A DNA stretch of 64,000 nucleotides, from assembly GCF_010894405.1 (NCBI RefSeq), contig NZ_JAAIYA010000021.1, positions 1-64,000 on the forward strand, written 5' to 3'. Below the pieces are notes generated by a model. It made no database searches, was not told the DNA's origin, and saw only the letters and a program-made list of their open reading frames with translations. The position numbers and the translations under genes are program-made. This document shows positions 23,434-32,240 of this stretch, one piece after another. Position 1 is the first letter of the stretch. Every line of letters starts with the position of its first letter. This DNA comes from Pyxidicoccus caerfyrddinensis. Lineage in GTDB: Bacteria > Myxococcota > Myxococcia > Myxococcales > Myxococcaceae.

Positions 23434-25083
23434 ATGATGCTCCCGACTCGCCTCTCCCGGGCGCTGGCGCTCGTCTGCTCCATCGCACTTTCCGGTTGTG
23501 ATGACGACCCCCAGCCCGCGCCCGACGCGGGGACCGATGCCGGCGCCGAGCCGTGGGATGGCGGCTACACCGTGCTCGAGGAGCGCGGTGACTACACCGA
23601 GGACCCGGGCGTGCTCGCACCGTGCGCCTTCCTGCCCGCCGTCGGCGCCGAGCCCGAGGTCTGCCCCGAGCCCTCCCAGTTCGACCTGTCCACGTGCAAC
23701 CGCGCTTCGCTCGGCGCCCTGCCGGACGACGCCAGGTACCAGGTCCTGTTGCGCGAGGAGCTTCCCCTCGATGACGGCGGCGTCGAGGGCAGCCCCAACT
23801 ACACCGCCTTCGCCCTGCGCTCGGACGGTGGACCCGACACCCTCCTCGATACGCCCATCACCTCGAAGGTGAAGGACGCGGAGAACCTCCGCCTCTACTC
23901 GGAGGTCCTGCTGGCGGACGGCGGCACCAACCGCCGCCTCCTCGTCGGCTGCCAGGTCACCGCGCCGGACCGCTTCACCGGCTGCTACGCCCGCTGCGTC
24001 AACGGCCGCGTCCGCACTCGCGCCACCTTCGAGGCGTACCGCATGACGTTCCCCGACGGTGAGGCCGAGTCTTCTGGAGGCCTCGACCTCGTCTCCGAGT
24101 CCCGCGTGGAGCAGGGCCTGCCCGTGGACATCTACGTCGCCAAGGAGCACGCGTATGTCGTCTCCATCAAGTACAGAAGCCGGGGGAGCAGGGACGGAGG
24201 CCTCACCGTCTTCGACGTGAAGGACCGGGCGCGTCCCGTCCTCAAGAAGGTGATGAACCTGCCCGCGGACACCTACTGGAACGGCGTCTGGGCCAGGGGA
24301 GATGCCCTCTATGTGGCCAGCGAGGCCACCGGGGTCCTCGTCTTCGACATCTCCAACCCCGCCGACCCGGTCTTCCTGCGCAGCCTGCCGGCCGGCGCCG
24401 GGCACCTCAACATCCATACCGTGCTGGTGGACGGAGACCGGCTCTATGGCATGGCCCCCTCGCCCGAGAGCGCCACGTTCGTCTTCGACATCTCCAACCC
24501 GCTCAACCCCGTCCTGCTCCAGCGCATCCAGCTTCCACTCGTCGCGTCCTATGACGGGCCGCATGACGCCTTCACGTACGGCGGCCGCCTCTACGTCAGC
24601 CACTCGAGCGGCGGGTACTACGTCGTCGACGCCAGCAACCTCGACGACGTGAAGCTGCTGGGCATCTACGCCTACACCTACAGCTTCAGCCACCACAGCG
24701 CGGTGGGCACCTTCGCCGGGCGCACCATCGCCTTCGAGGGCAGCGAGGGCCCGAGCACCCATCTGCGCATCCTCGACGTCACCGACCCCGCGCACATCGT
24801 GAAGATTGGCGAGTACAAGAAGCGCCCCGTCTCCTCCATCCACAACATGCTGCTGGTGGGCTCGCGCCTCTACATCGCCTGGTATCACGAGGGCGTGCGC
24901 GTGCTGGACGTGTCCAACCCCACGAAGCCGCGTGAGGTGGCGCACTTCAACACCTTCCGCGAGACGGACCCGGAGCGCAGCGACGACAACTACGAGGGCG
25001 CCATGGGCATCCGCGTGCCGGGGGATGGGTACGTGTACGTCGTGGACACGTCGCGTGGGTTGATGATCTTCAACCAGCCGTAG
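23434..25083 (+). CDS. LVIVD-repeat beta-propeller lipoprotein, paralogue 1
   Basis: The 549-residue precursor has a lipoprotein signal (SIALSGC, Cys near residue 23), then an Asp/Ala/Gly linker. A conserved N-terminal domain follows, with the marker YTVLEERGDYTEDPG and the FDLST/C pattern. Residues about 225-549 are the propeller. Its repeats take the form GLTVFDVKDRARPV, GVLVFDISNPADPVFLRSL, ATFVFDISNPLNPVLL and RVLDVSNPTKPREVAHFNT. LVIVD propellers are exported proteins of unknown binding partner, probably on the outer membrane. It is the first of six head-to-tail paralogues and is followed by a hairpin. The ATG pair at its start leaves the exact start open by one codon. Confidence 0.85.
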   Translation: MMLPTRLSRALALVCSIALSGCDDDPQPAPDAGTDAGAEPWDGGYTVLEERGDYTEDPGVLAPCAFLPAVGAEPEVCPEPSQFDLSTCNRASLGALPDDARYQVLLREELPLDDGGVEGSPNYTAFALRSDGGPDTLLDTPITSKVKDAENLRLYSEVLLADGGTNRRLLVGCQVTAPDRFTGCYARCVNGRVRTRATFEAYRMTFPDGEAESSGGLDLVSESRVEQGLPVDIYVAKEHAYVVSIKYRSRGSRDGGLTVFDVKDRARPVLKKVMNLPADTYWNGVWARGDALYVASEATGVLVFDISNPADPVFLRSLPAGAGHLNIHTVLVDGDRLYGMAPSPESATFVFDISNPLNPVLLQRIQLPLVASYDGPHDAFTYGGRLYVSHSSGGYYVVDASNLDDVKLLGIYAYTYSFSHHSAVGTFAGRTIAFEGSEGPSTHLRILDVTDPAHIVKIGEYKKRPVSSIHNMLLVGSRLYIAWYHEGVRVLDVSNPTKPREVAHFNTFRETDPERSDDNYEGAMGIRVPGDGYVYVVDTSRGLMIFNQP

Positions 25084-25096
25084 TCACGCCTGCCCC

Positions 25097-25123
25097 GGGC
25101 CGGGGCGCTTTCCACCCCGGCCC
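25097..25123 (+). terminator. Hairpin after LVIVD paralogue 1
   Basis: GGGCCGGGG and CCCCGGCCC form a 9-bp stem with a nine-base loop starting 14 bp after the stop. It probably separates paralogue 1 from the rest of the array. Confidence 0.55.
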
Positions 25124-25325
25124 GCATGCTTCCGCGGGGCCGGTGCGCCCGTGCAATGACAGGACCATCCCGGGCCGGGAACGCGCTCGGCCGTGCTCAC
25201 GGTGGAGTTCCTGCTCACGGCGCAAATATTTCCATCGGCGCACCGCTATGCCGAGCTCGCGGAGACGTTTCCGGACAGGCGGCCCGCGACTCGGACGGGA
25301 CGCCCCATTCGCGAGGCCCACGTCC

Positions 25326-27089
25326 ATGACGTCCCTTCCACGCTCGCCGTGGGCGCTGCTGTGCACCGGCGTCCTCTGCCTGTTCGCGCTCTCAGGCTGC
25401 ACCGACGACCCGCCCGACCCGGACCCCGTGAAGGACGCGGGGACGTCCGACTCCGGGACTCCAGACGACGCGGGCTCCGACGACGCGGGCTCCGAGGACG
25501 CGGGCTCCGACTCCGGCACTCCCGACGACGCGGGCTCCGGCGACGCGGGCCCGGAGGACTCCGGCACTTCCGACGCGGGACCGGAACCCTGGGATGGCGG
25601 CTACACCGTGCTCGCGGAGACGGGGAACTGGGTGGACCGCGGCTCGTATGCGCCGTGTGCCTTCAACTCCGTGGGAGCCCCGGACACCGTCGCCTGCGAT
25701 GACCTGTCCCGCTATGACTTGTCGCAATGCTCGCCGGACGCGCTCGCCGCTGTCGAGCCGCACGGCATCTACATGACCGACCTGCGCACGGAGCGGCGCC
25801 TGGCCGACGGCGGCACCCGCATCAGCCCCGCCTCCGCCCGCTTCGTGCTCCGCTCCGATGGCGGCCCGGACATGATGAGCAGCGCGCCCCTCCTCCAGCG
25901 GCAGACGGACGGCGGGACGTTCTTCGTCGTCGGAAGGAATCCCTACACCGGCATCGTGACGGCGCTCGCGGGCTGCCAGGTGCCGTTGCCCGGAATCATC
26001 ACCGGCTGCTTCAGCCGCTGCGTCGACGGACTGTTCGCGGGGACGGGCACCTTCGAGGCCCACAACGTCGCGGTGCATCCGGGCGAGCCGGAGTCTTCCG
26101 GCGGACTCGAGCTGCTCTCCGAGTCCTTCGTCGCCCTGGGCCTGCCCGCGGACGTCTACGTCGCGAAGCACCACGCGTATGTCGTCTCGTTCAACGAGGC
26201 CGGCGTCGACGGTGGGCTCACCGTCTTCGACGTGAGCGACCCGCGACACCCCATCTTCAAGGCGTCCATCAGCCTGCCCGGCGACAGCTACTGGAACGGC
26301 GTCTGGGCCAAGGGGGATGCCCTCTACATCGCGAGCCTGAACTCGGGCGTCCTCGTCTACGACATCACGGACCCCGGAGCGCCGGAGTTCGTGCGCAGCT
26401 TCGCCGCGGGCCCCGAGGGCGTGCACACCGTGCTTGTCGACGGCAACCGGCTCTATGCCATGTCGCTGGACAGCTCGACGCTGGTGTTCGACGTCTCCAG
26501 CCCGCTCAGCCCCGTGCTGCGCCAGAGCATCTCCTTGCCGGAGGAGTTCTCGTCCGCGGGCCCGCATGATGCCTTCGCGTACGAGGGCCGCCTCTACGTC
26601 AGCAACGGGTTTGGCGGCCTGTCCGTCATGGACATCACCGACCTGGAGAACGTGCGGCACCTGGGCCAGTTCGTCCACGGCGACGGCGCCTACGCGCACC
26701 ACAGCGAGGTGGGCACCTTCGCCGGCCGCACGATTGCCTTTGAAGGCGGAGAGGCGAGCGGCGCACACCTGCGCGTGCTCGACGTCACCGACCCCGCGCA
26801 CATCGTGAAGATGGGCGAGTTCCGCCTCCGGCCCGTCACCTCCATCCACAACTTCATCCTCCGGGGCACGCGGCTGTACGTCGCCTGGTACCAGGAAGGG
26901 CTGCGCGTGCTCGACGTGTCCAACCCCACGCGGCCGCGGCAGGTAGCCCACTACAACACCTTCCGGGAGAGTGACCCCGGACGGACGGACAACCTCACCC
27001 AGGGCGCCTTCGGCATCCGCGTGCCTGGTGACGGGGCCGTGTACCTCGTGGACTCCTCGCGCGGCCTGCTCATCTTCAACGAGCCGTAG
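25326..27089 (+). CDS. LVIVD-repeat beta-propeller lipoprotein, paralogue 2
   Basis: This 587-residue precursor is the longest member, owing to a linker of about 50 residues made of Asp, Ala, Gly, Ser and Thr right after the lipobox (LFALSGC). The N-terminal domain (YTVLAETGNWVDRG) and the propeller (LTVFDVSDPRHPIF, GVLVYDITDPGAPEF, LRVLDVSNPTRPRQVAHYNT) follow paralogue 1 and 6 closely. The 240-bp gap before it contains an AT-rich spot and two copies of TGCTCACGG 18 bp apart, so it may have its own promoter. The start is fixed by the signal peptide; the long upstream open frame is not used. Confidence 0.85.
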   Translation: MTSLPRSPWALLCTGVLCLFALSGCTDDPPDPDPVKDAGTSDSGTPDDAGSDDAGSEDAGSDSGTPDDAGSGDAGPEDSGTSDAGPEPWDGGYTVLAETGNWVDRGSYAPCAFNSVGAPDTVACDDLSRYDLSQCSPDALAAVEPHGIYMTDLRTERRLADGGTRISPASARFVLRSDGGPDMMSSAPLLQRQTDGGTFFVVGRNPYTGIVTALAGCQVPLPGIITGCFSRCVDGLFAGTGTFEAHNVAVHPGEPESSGGLELLSESFVALGLPADVYVAKHHAYVVSFNEAGVDGGLTVFDVSDPRHPIFKASISLPGDSYWNGVWAKGDALYIASLNSGVLVYDITDPGAPEFVRSFAAGPEGVHTVLVDGNRLYAMSLDSSTLVFDVSSPLSPVLRQSISLPEEFSSAGPHDAFAYEGRLYVSNGFGGLSVMDITDLENVRHLGQFVHGDGAYAHHSEVGTFAGRTIAFEGGEASGAHLRVLDVTDPAHIVKMGEFRLRPVTSIHNFILRGTRLYVAWYQEGLRVLDVSNPTRPRQVAHYNTFRESDPGRTDNLTQGAFGIRVPGDGAVYLVDSSRGLLIFNEP

Positions 27090-27140
27090 ACGCGCGGCGG
27101 CGTCGCTTCCCAACACACGCAGAAGAAAGAGGACCCACCC

Positions 27141-28763
27141 ATGTCTGTCCGTGCCGCGCGCCTGCTGCTCGCGCTCGCCTGTGCCACGTCGCTGTCCGCC
27201 TGCTCGACGGAGACGGGGGATGCGCCGCCGCTACAACCCGACCCGGACACCATCCTCTATGACGGCCCCTGGACGCCGCTGCAGGAGAACGGCGAGTGGG
27301 TGGACCCCGGCCCCCTGGCCGAGTGCTCCGTGCTCTCCAGCAACACCACCGTGTGCGGCTCCGAGTCCTCCTTCGACCTGTCGCACTGTGACAGCGCCTC
27401 GCTCGCGGGGCTGGAGCGCGAGGGCGCCATCTACCGCGCGGAGATTCGCTACCAGGTCTCCAACAGCGCGGACGGCGTGGATGGCACTCCGGACAACGGC
27501 GGCTTCCAGTTCGACGCCGACGGGCAGCTCCTGAGCGTCATGGGGTCTCTGCCGACCTCCGCGTCCCGCGAGGACACCGGGACGTTCTTCGTCTCGTCCG
27601 GGCTGGTGCGCTCCTCCAAAGGCCTGGGCCGCTTCACCTTCGCCGGCTGCAAGGCGACGGGGCCGCGCACGCTCACCGGCTGCGTGTCCATGTGCAGCAG
27701 TGGCCAACTGCGCTACCGCGGCACCTTCCGCGCCGAGCGCATGACGTGGCGCGAGGGCGAGTCCGAGTCCTCCGGCCTCCAGCGCGTCTCCGAGACCTCC
27801 GTGGACTTGGGCCTCCCCGTGGACGTGTACGTCACCAGGGGCCATGCCTACGTCGTCTCCCATCCCACCGAGGACTGGAACGGCGGCCTCACCGTCTTCG
27901 ACGTGAGTGACCCGCGCAAGCCCGTGAAGCGCACGGCGCTGAACCGGCCCAATGACAACTCCTGGAATGGCGTCTGGGCGAAGGACGACGCGCTCTACAT
28001 CGCCAGCAAGGTCGCGGGGGTGCTCGTCTACGACATCACCAACCCGGCCCGGCCCGCCTTCGTGCGCAGGGCCAACGTGCCCGGCATCAACGGCACGCTC
28101 AACGTGCACACCGTGTTCGTGGAGGGGAGCCGGCTGTACGCCATGGCGCCCACGGCTCGCGAGACGCTCGTCTTCGACATCACCCGTCCGCTCGAGCCCC
28201 AGCTCCTCATGCGCTACGCCTACCCCGGCGGGACGGGCTACCCGCATGACGCCTTCGCGTACGGTGGCCGGCTCTACATCAACCACACCGAGGACGGCTT
28301 CCTCGCCGTGGACGTCACGGGCACGACGCCGACGCTGCTGGGCAAGTACACCTACGGGAATTCGTACAGCCACTCCAACGCGGTGGGGACCTTCAATGGC
28401 CGCACCGTCGCGTTCGAGGGCGGCGAGACGCTCGGCGCGCACCTGCGCGTGCTGGACGTCACCAACCCCGCGAGCATCGTCAAGGTGGGCGAGTACAAGC
28501 TGCGCGGCCTCACCTCCATCCACAACATGGTGCTCGTGGGCACGCGCCTGTACGTCGCGTACTACCACGAGGGCGTGCGCGTGCTCGACGTAGCGGACCC
28601 CGCGCACCCCCGCGAGGTGGCGTACTTCAACACCTTCCGCGAGTCTGACCCGGGCCGCGCGAATGGCATGTACGAAGGGGCCATTGGCATGCGCGTGCCC
28701 GGTGATGGACACATCTACGTGGTGGATACGGCACGCGGACTGCTCCTCTTCGACGAGCCGTAG
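27141..28763 (+). CDS. LVIVD-repeat beta-propeller lipoprotein, paralogue 3
   Basis: The 540-residue precursor has lipobox TSLSAC and the short N-terminal marker YDGPWTPLQENGEWVDPG. It is almost a duplicate of paralogue 4: long stretches are identical at protein and DNA level (for example LNVHTVFVEGSRLYAMAP and ISTHNM-type blade ends), which points to a recent tandem duplication or gene conversion. The gap to paralogue 2 is 51 bp with AGAGGA before the ATG. A stem-loop follows the stop. Confidence 0.85.
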   Translation: MSVRAARLLLALACATSLSACSTETGDAPPLQPDPDTILYDGPWTPLQENGEWVDPGPLAECSVLSSNTTVCGSESSFDLSHCDSASLAGLEREGAIYRAEIRYQVSNSADGVDGTPDNGGFQFDADGQLLSVMGSLPTSASREDTGTFFVSSGLVRSSKGLGRFTFAGCKATGPRTLTGCVSMCSSGQLRYRGTFRAERMTWREGESESSGLQRVSETSVDLGLPVDVYVTRGHAYVVSHPTEDWNGGLTVFDVSDPRKPVKRTALNRPNDNSWNGVWAKDDALYIASKVAGVLVYDITNPARPAFVRRANVPGINGTLNVHTVFVEGSRLYAMAPTARETLVFDITRPLEPQLLMRYAYPGGTGYPHDAFAYGGRLYINHTEDGFLAVDVTGTTPTLLGKYTYGNSYSHSNAVGTFNGRTVAFEGGETLGAHLRVLDVTNPASIVKVGEYKLRGLTSIHNMVLVGTRLYVAYYHEGVRVLDVADPAHPREVAYFNTFRESDPGRANGMYEGAIGMRVPGDGHIYVVDTARGLLLFDEP

Positions 28764-28833
28764 ACCGCCGGGCTTCCCGGCGGCGCACCGTCGCCCCTAC
28801 ACTGGCAGCCCTGGTGGCCCGTGGGCCGGCGCG
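28761..28833 (+). repeat. Duplicated intergenic segment, copy A (second copy at 30474-30546)
   Basis: The ~73 bp after the stop of paralogue 3 recur almost unchanged after paralogue 4, including the TCGCCCCTACACTGG block and GGCCCGTGGGCCGGCGCGGG. This shows the duplication unit was a gene plus its spacer. Confidence 0.8.
28765..28783 (+). terminator. Hairpin after LVIVD paralogue 3
   Basis: CCGCCGGG-CTT-CCCGGCGG is a perfect 8-bp stem directly after the stop. The copy after paralogue 4 has base changes that shorten the stem. Confidence 0.5.
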
Positions 28834-28853
28834 GGCAGAAGAGGACCCCATCC

Positions 28854-30476
28854 ATGTCTGTCCGTGCCGCGCGACTGCTGCTCGTGCTCGCCTGTGCCAC
28901 GTCGCTGTCCGCCTGCTCGACGTATACGGGGGACACGCCGCTGCCGCCGCTGGGCGAGCCGGTCTCCGTCCCCTACGACGGCCCCTGGACTCCGCTGGAG
29001 GAAAAAGGCGAGTGGGTGGACCCCGGCCCCCTGGCCGAGTGCTCCGTGCTCTCCAGCACCACCGCCTCGTGTGGCACCGAGTCCTCCTTCGACCTGTCGC
29101 GCTGTGACGGCGCCTCGCTCGCGGGGCTGGAGCGCGAGGGCGCCATCTACCGCGCGGAGATTCGCTACGAGTTCCCCATGAGCACGGGCGGCGTGAATGT
29201 CGCCCCGGACAACGGCGGCTTCCAGCTCGACGCAGCCGGGCAGCCCCTGAGCGTCATGGGGCAGCCGGCCTCCTTGTCCCGCGTGGACACCGGGACGTTC
29301 ATCGTCTCGTCCCAGCGGGCGGTCACCGGCAACACCACGGACCGCATCACCTTCGCCGGCTGCAAGGCGACAGGGCCGCGCACGCTCACCGGCTGCATGG
29401 CGACGTGCCGCAATGGCCAACTGCGCTACCGCGCCACCTTCCGCGCCGAGCGCATGACGTGGCGCGAGGGCGAGTCCGAGTCCTCCGGCCTCCAGCGCAT
29501 CTCCGAGTCCCACGTGGACCGTGGCGTCCCCGTGGACGTGTACGTCACCAAGGGCCATGCCTACGTCGTCTCCGCTCCCAGGCAGGGACGGCCCGGCGGC
29601 CTCACCGTCTTCGACGTGCGCGACGCGCGCAACCCCGTGCAGCGCGTGTCGCTCGACCGGCCCAATGACTCGTACTGGAATGGCGTCTGGGCGAAGGACG
29701 ACGCGCTCTACATCGCCAGCGGCGCCGCGGGCGTGCTCGTCTACGACATCACCGACCCCGCCAACCCCGCCTTCGTGCGCAGGGCCAACGTGCCCGGCAT
29801 CGCAGGCACCCTCAACGTCCACACCGTGTTCGTGGAGGGGAGCCGGCTGTACGCCATGGCGCCCTCGATTCGCGAGACGCTCATCTTCGACATCACCCGT
29901 CCGCTCGAGCCCCAGCTCCTCATGGGCTACGCGTACCCCAACGGGCTGGGCTATCCGCATGACGCCTTCGCGTATGGCGGCCGGCTCTACATCAACCACA
30001 CCGAGAACGGCTTCCTCGCCGTGGACGTGACGGGCACGACGCCGACGCTGCTGGGCAAGTACACCTACGGGTACTCGTACAGCCACGCCAACGCGGTGGG
30101 GACGTTCAATGGCCGCACCGTCGCGTTCGAGGGCGGCGAGACGCTCGGCGCGCACCTGCGCGTGCTGGACGTCACCAACCCCGCGGGCATCGCCAAGGTG
30201 GGCGAGTACAAGCTGCGGGGCCTCACCTCCATCCACAACATGGTGCTCGTGGGCACGCGCCTGTACGTCGCGTACTACCACGAGGGCGTGCGCGTGCTCG
30301 ACGTGGCGGACCCCACGCAGCCCCGCGAGGTGGCGTACTTCAACACCTTCCGCGAGTCTGACGCGGCGCGCGCGGATGGCCTGTACGAAGGGGCCATTGG
30401 CATGCGCGTGCCCGGTGATGGACATATCTACGTGGTGGATACGTCGCGCGGACTGCTCCTCTTCGATGAGCCGTAG
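28854..30476 (+). CDS. LVIVD-repeat beta-propeller lipoprotein, paralogue 4
   Basis: This 540-residue precursor is the near-twin of paralogue 3, with the same signal (ARLLLVLACATSLSAC) and the same propeller. The differences cluster in residues about 100-170 and 215-235, suggesting either faster divergence there or conversion elsewhere. The chosen ATG follows AGAAGAGGA and matches the start of paralogue 3; an earlier in-frame codon would disrupt the signal peptide. Exported, presumably anchored to the membrane through the lipidated Cys. Confidence 0.85.
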   Translation: MSVRAARLLLVLACATSLSACSTYTGDTPLPPLGEPVSVPYDGPWTPLEEKGEWVDPGPLAECSVLSSTTASCGTESSFDLSRCDGASLAGLEREGAIYRAEIRYEFPMSTGGVNVAPDNGGFQLDAAGQPLSVMGQPASLSRVDTGTFIVSSQRAVTGNTTDRITFAGCKATGPRTLTGCMATCRNGQLRYRATFRAERMTWREGESESSGLQRISESHVDRGVPVDVYVTKGHAYVVSAPRQGRPGGLTVFDVRDARNPVQRVSLDRPNDSYWNGVWAKDDALYIASGAAGVLVYDITDPANPAFVRRANVPGIAGTLNVHTVFVEGSRLYAMAPSIRETLIFDITRPLEPQLLMGYAYPNGLGYPHDAFAYGGRLYINHTENGFLAVDVTGTTPTLLGKYTYGYSYSHANAVGTFNGRTVAFEGGETLGAHLRVLDVTNPAGIAKVGEYKLRGLTSIHNMVLVGTRLYVAYYHEGVRVLDVADPTQPREVAYFNTFRESDAARADGLYEGAIGMRVPGDGHIYVVDTSRGLLLFDEP

Positions 30477-30568
30477 ACAGCCGGCTTCCCGGCGGCGCAC
30501 CGTCGCCCCTACACTGGGAGTCCTGGTGGCCCGTGGGCCGGCGCGGGCGCCACTCGGAGGATGTGTCG

Positions 30569-32143
30569 ATGCTGCCTGCTCGCGCCGCGTGGACGGTCCT
30601 GCTTGCCTGCGCCGCGTCCGTGCTCGGATGCAGCCCCTCCGTGGAGCCGACCTGGGATGGAAACTACGTCCCGATGGAGGAGCGGGGAGACTGGGTGGAC
30701 TCCGGCGCCCTCTCCACCTGTCGGGTGCTGGAAGACGCCTCCGTGCCCTGTGGCTCGCTGGAGTCCTTCGACCTGTCGGCGTGCAAGCGTCGCTCGCTGG
30801 AAGACCTGGAGCGCCGGGGCGTGTTCCGGGCGGAGCTGCGCTACGAGCCGGGGGGCGCCCCCCCGCAGTCCCGCCTTCCGGTCGCGCCCGCCGGCTTCAA
30901 GCTGGGAGTGACTGGAGCGCCGGAGCTCGTCATGGGGGCTCCGCCCGTGGCCGGCGTGTGGAACTCGCGGACGCTCTTCTTCTCCAGCCGCGACGGTGAC
31001 GCGTTCTCCACCTTCGTGGGCTGCAACGCGGTGAACGAGCGCGTGCTCACCGGCTGCTTCTCCGTGTGCAGGAACGGCAAGCTGGAGGCGTCCGCCACCT
31101 TCCGCGCGGAGCGCATGAGCCGCTTCCAGGACGAGGACGAGTCCGGAGGTGGACTGAAGCTCCTCGCCGAGTCCTTCGTCGACCTGGGCATGCCCGTGGA
31201 CGTGCTCGTCACGCAAGAGCATGCCTTCGTCATCTCGGAGAGCCGGCCGGGCCGCCCTGGAGGCCTCACCGTCTTCGACGTGAGCGACCGGCGCGCGCCC
31301 GTGGCCGTGGGACGGTTGAGCCCGGAGGGGAACGCGGACTGGAAGAACGCCACGCTCATGGGGGACACGCTCTACGTCGCCACGGACGCCGGCATCGCGG
31401 TGGTGGACATCACCGAGCCTTCACGGCCGGCCCTCGTGCGCACCGTGCCGGAGGGGGGCTTCCAGGTGAGCGGCGTGAGCGTGGAGGGTGAACGGCTCTA
31501 CGCCACGGTGGAGGCGCCCGAGCGCGAGACGCTGGTGTTCGACATCTCCACGCCCCGCGAGCCGAGCCTGGTGGAGAACGTCACGCTGTCGGCCCGGAAT
31601 GAGGACCGGCCCTCCGCGGGCCGTGGGGCCGTCACCCATCAGGGACGCCTCTATCTGAATCAGCAGCAGGATGGCTTCAAGGTCGCGGACATCAGCAACC
31701 CGAACCACCTGGCGCTGCTCGGGAAGTATACGTACCCGTATGGAAGCAGCGCCGCGAGCGCGGTGGGCACCTTCGCCGGCCGCGCCATCGCCTTCGAGCT
31801 GGGCCGGGGCCTGGGCGCGCGGCTGCGCGTGCTGGAGGCCAGCGAGCCGTCCGCCATCCAGAAGATTGGCGAGTACGGCCTGCGCCACGTCGTGTCCCCC
31901 CGCAACCTGGAGCTGCGGGGCAGCCGGCTGTACGTGACGTATCACCAGGAAGGACTGCGCGTGCTGGACGTGTCCATCCCCACGCGCGTGCGCGAGGTGG
32001 CCTGGTTCAACACGTACCGCGAGACGGACGACGGCCGGGGTGATGCGCTGGAGGAAGGCGCCACCGGGCTGCACGTGTCGGAGGACGGATACGTGTACGT
32101 GGTGGACACCGCGCGAGGGCTGCTCATCCTCGAGGAGCCGTGA
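30569..32143 (+). CDS. LVIVD-repeat beta-propeller lipoprotein, paralogue 5
   Basis: The 524-residue precursor has lipobox ASVLGC; GGAGG lies nine bases before the ATG. It keeps the N-terminal marker YVPMEERGDWVDSG and the Cys-rich FVGCNAVNERVLTGCFSVC block, then the propeller (LTVFDVSDRRAPVAVG, IAVVDITEPSRPALVR, ETLVFDISTPREPSLVE, LRVLDVSIPTRVREVAWFNT). It is the most diverged member: blade residues conserved in the others, such as YWNGVWAK, have become DWKNATLM. The spacer before it is the second copy of the duplicated intergenic segment. Confidence 0.84.
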   Translation: MLPARAAWTVLLACAASVLGCSPSVEPTWDGNYVPMEERGDWVDSGALSTCRVLEDASVPCGSLESFDLSACKRRSLEDLERRGVFRAELRYEPGGAPPQSRLPVAPAGFKLGVTGAPELVMGAPPVAGVWNSRTLFFSSRDGDAFSTFVGCNAVNERVLTGCFSVCRNGKLEASATFRAERMSRFQDEDESGGGLKLLAESFVDLGMPVDVLVTQEHAFVISESRPGRPGGLTVFDVSDRRAPVAVGRLSPEGNADWKNATLMGDTLYVATDAGIAVVDITEPSRPALVRTVPEGGFQVSGVSVEGERLYATVEAPERETLVFDISTPREPSLVENVTLSARNEDRPSAGRGAVTHQGRLYLNQQQDGFKVADISNPNHLALLGKYTYPYGSSAASAVGTFAGRAIAFELGRGLGARLRVLEASEPSAIQKIGEYGLRHVVSPRNLELRGSRLYVTYHQEGLRVLDVSIPTRVREVAWFNTYRETDDGRGDALEEGATGLHVSEDGYVYVVDTARGLLILEEP

Positions 32144-32240
32144 GGCACCGCGGCGCTTTGCGGCGCCCGTGGTGACGCGGGTATACCGGTGGGACTTCGC
32201 GCGCCCACGGCCGGGGGGCGCGCTCCGTTGGGGGGATATC

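Noticed and set aside
23332..24945. 537-residue open frame antisense to LVIVD paralogue 1 (similar ones lie under the other paralogues)
   Set aside because: GC-rich third-position shadow of a real gene: low-complexity Val/Glu/Gly/Arg composition and no recognisable domain. The sense frame has a signal peptide and a family fold.
28784..28830. Sigma-54 promoter (TGGCA-like) before LVIVD paralogue 4
   Set aside because: The -12 GC element at the right spacing is missing.
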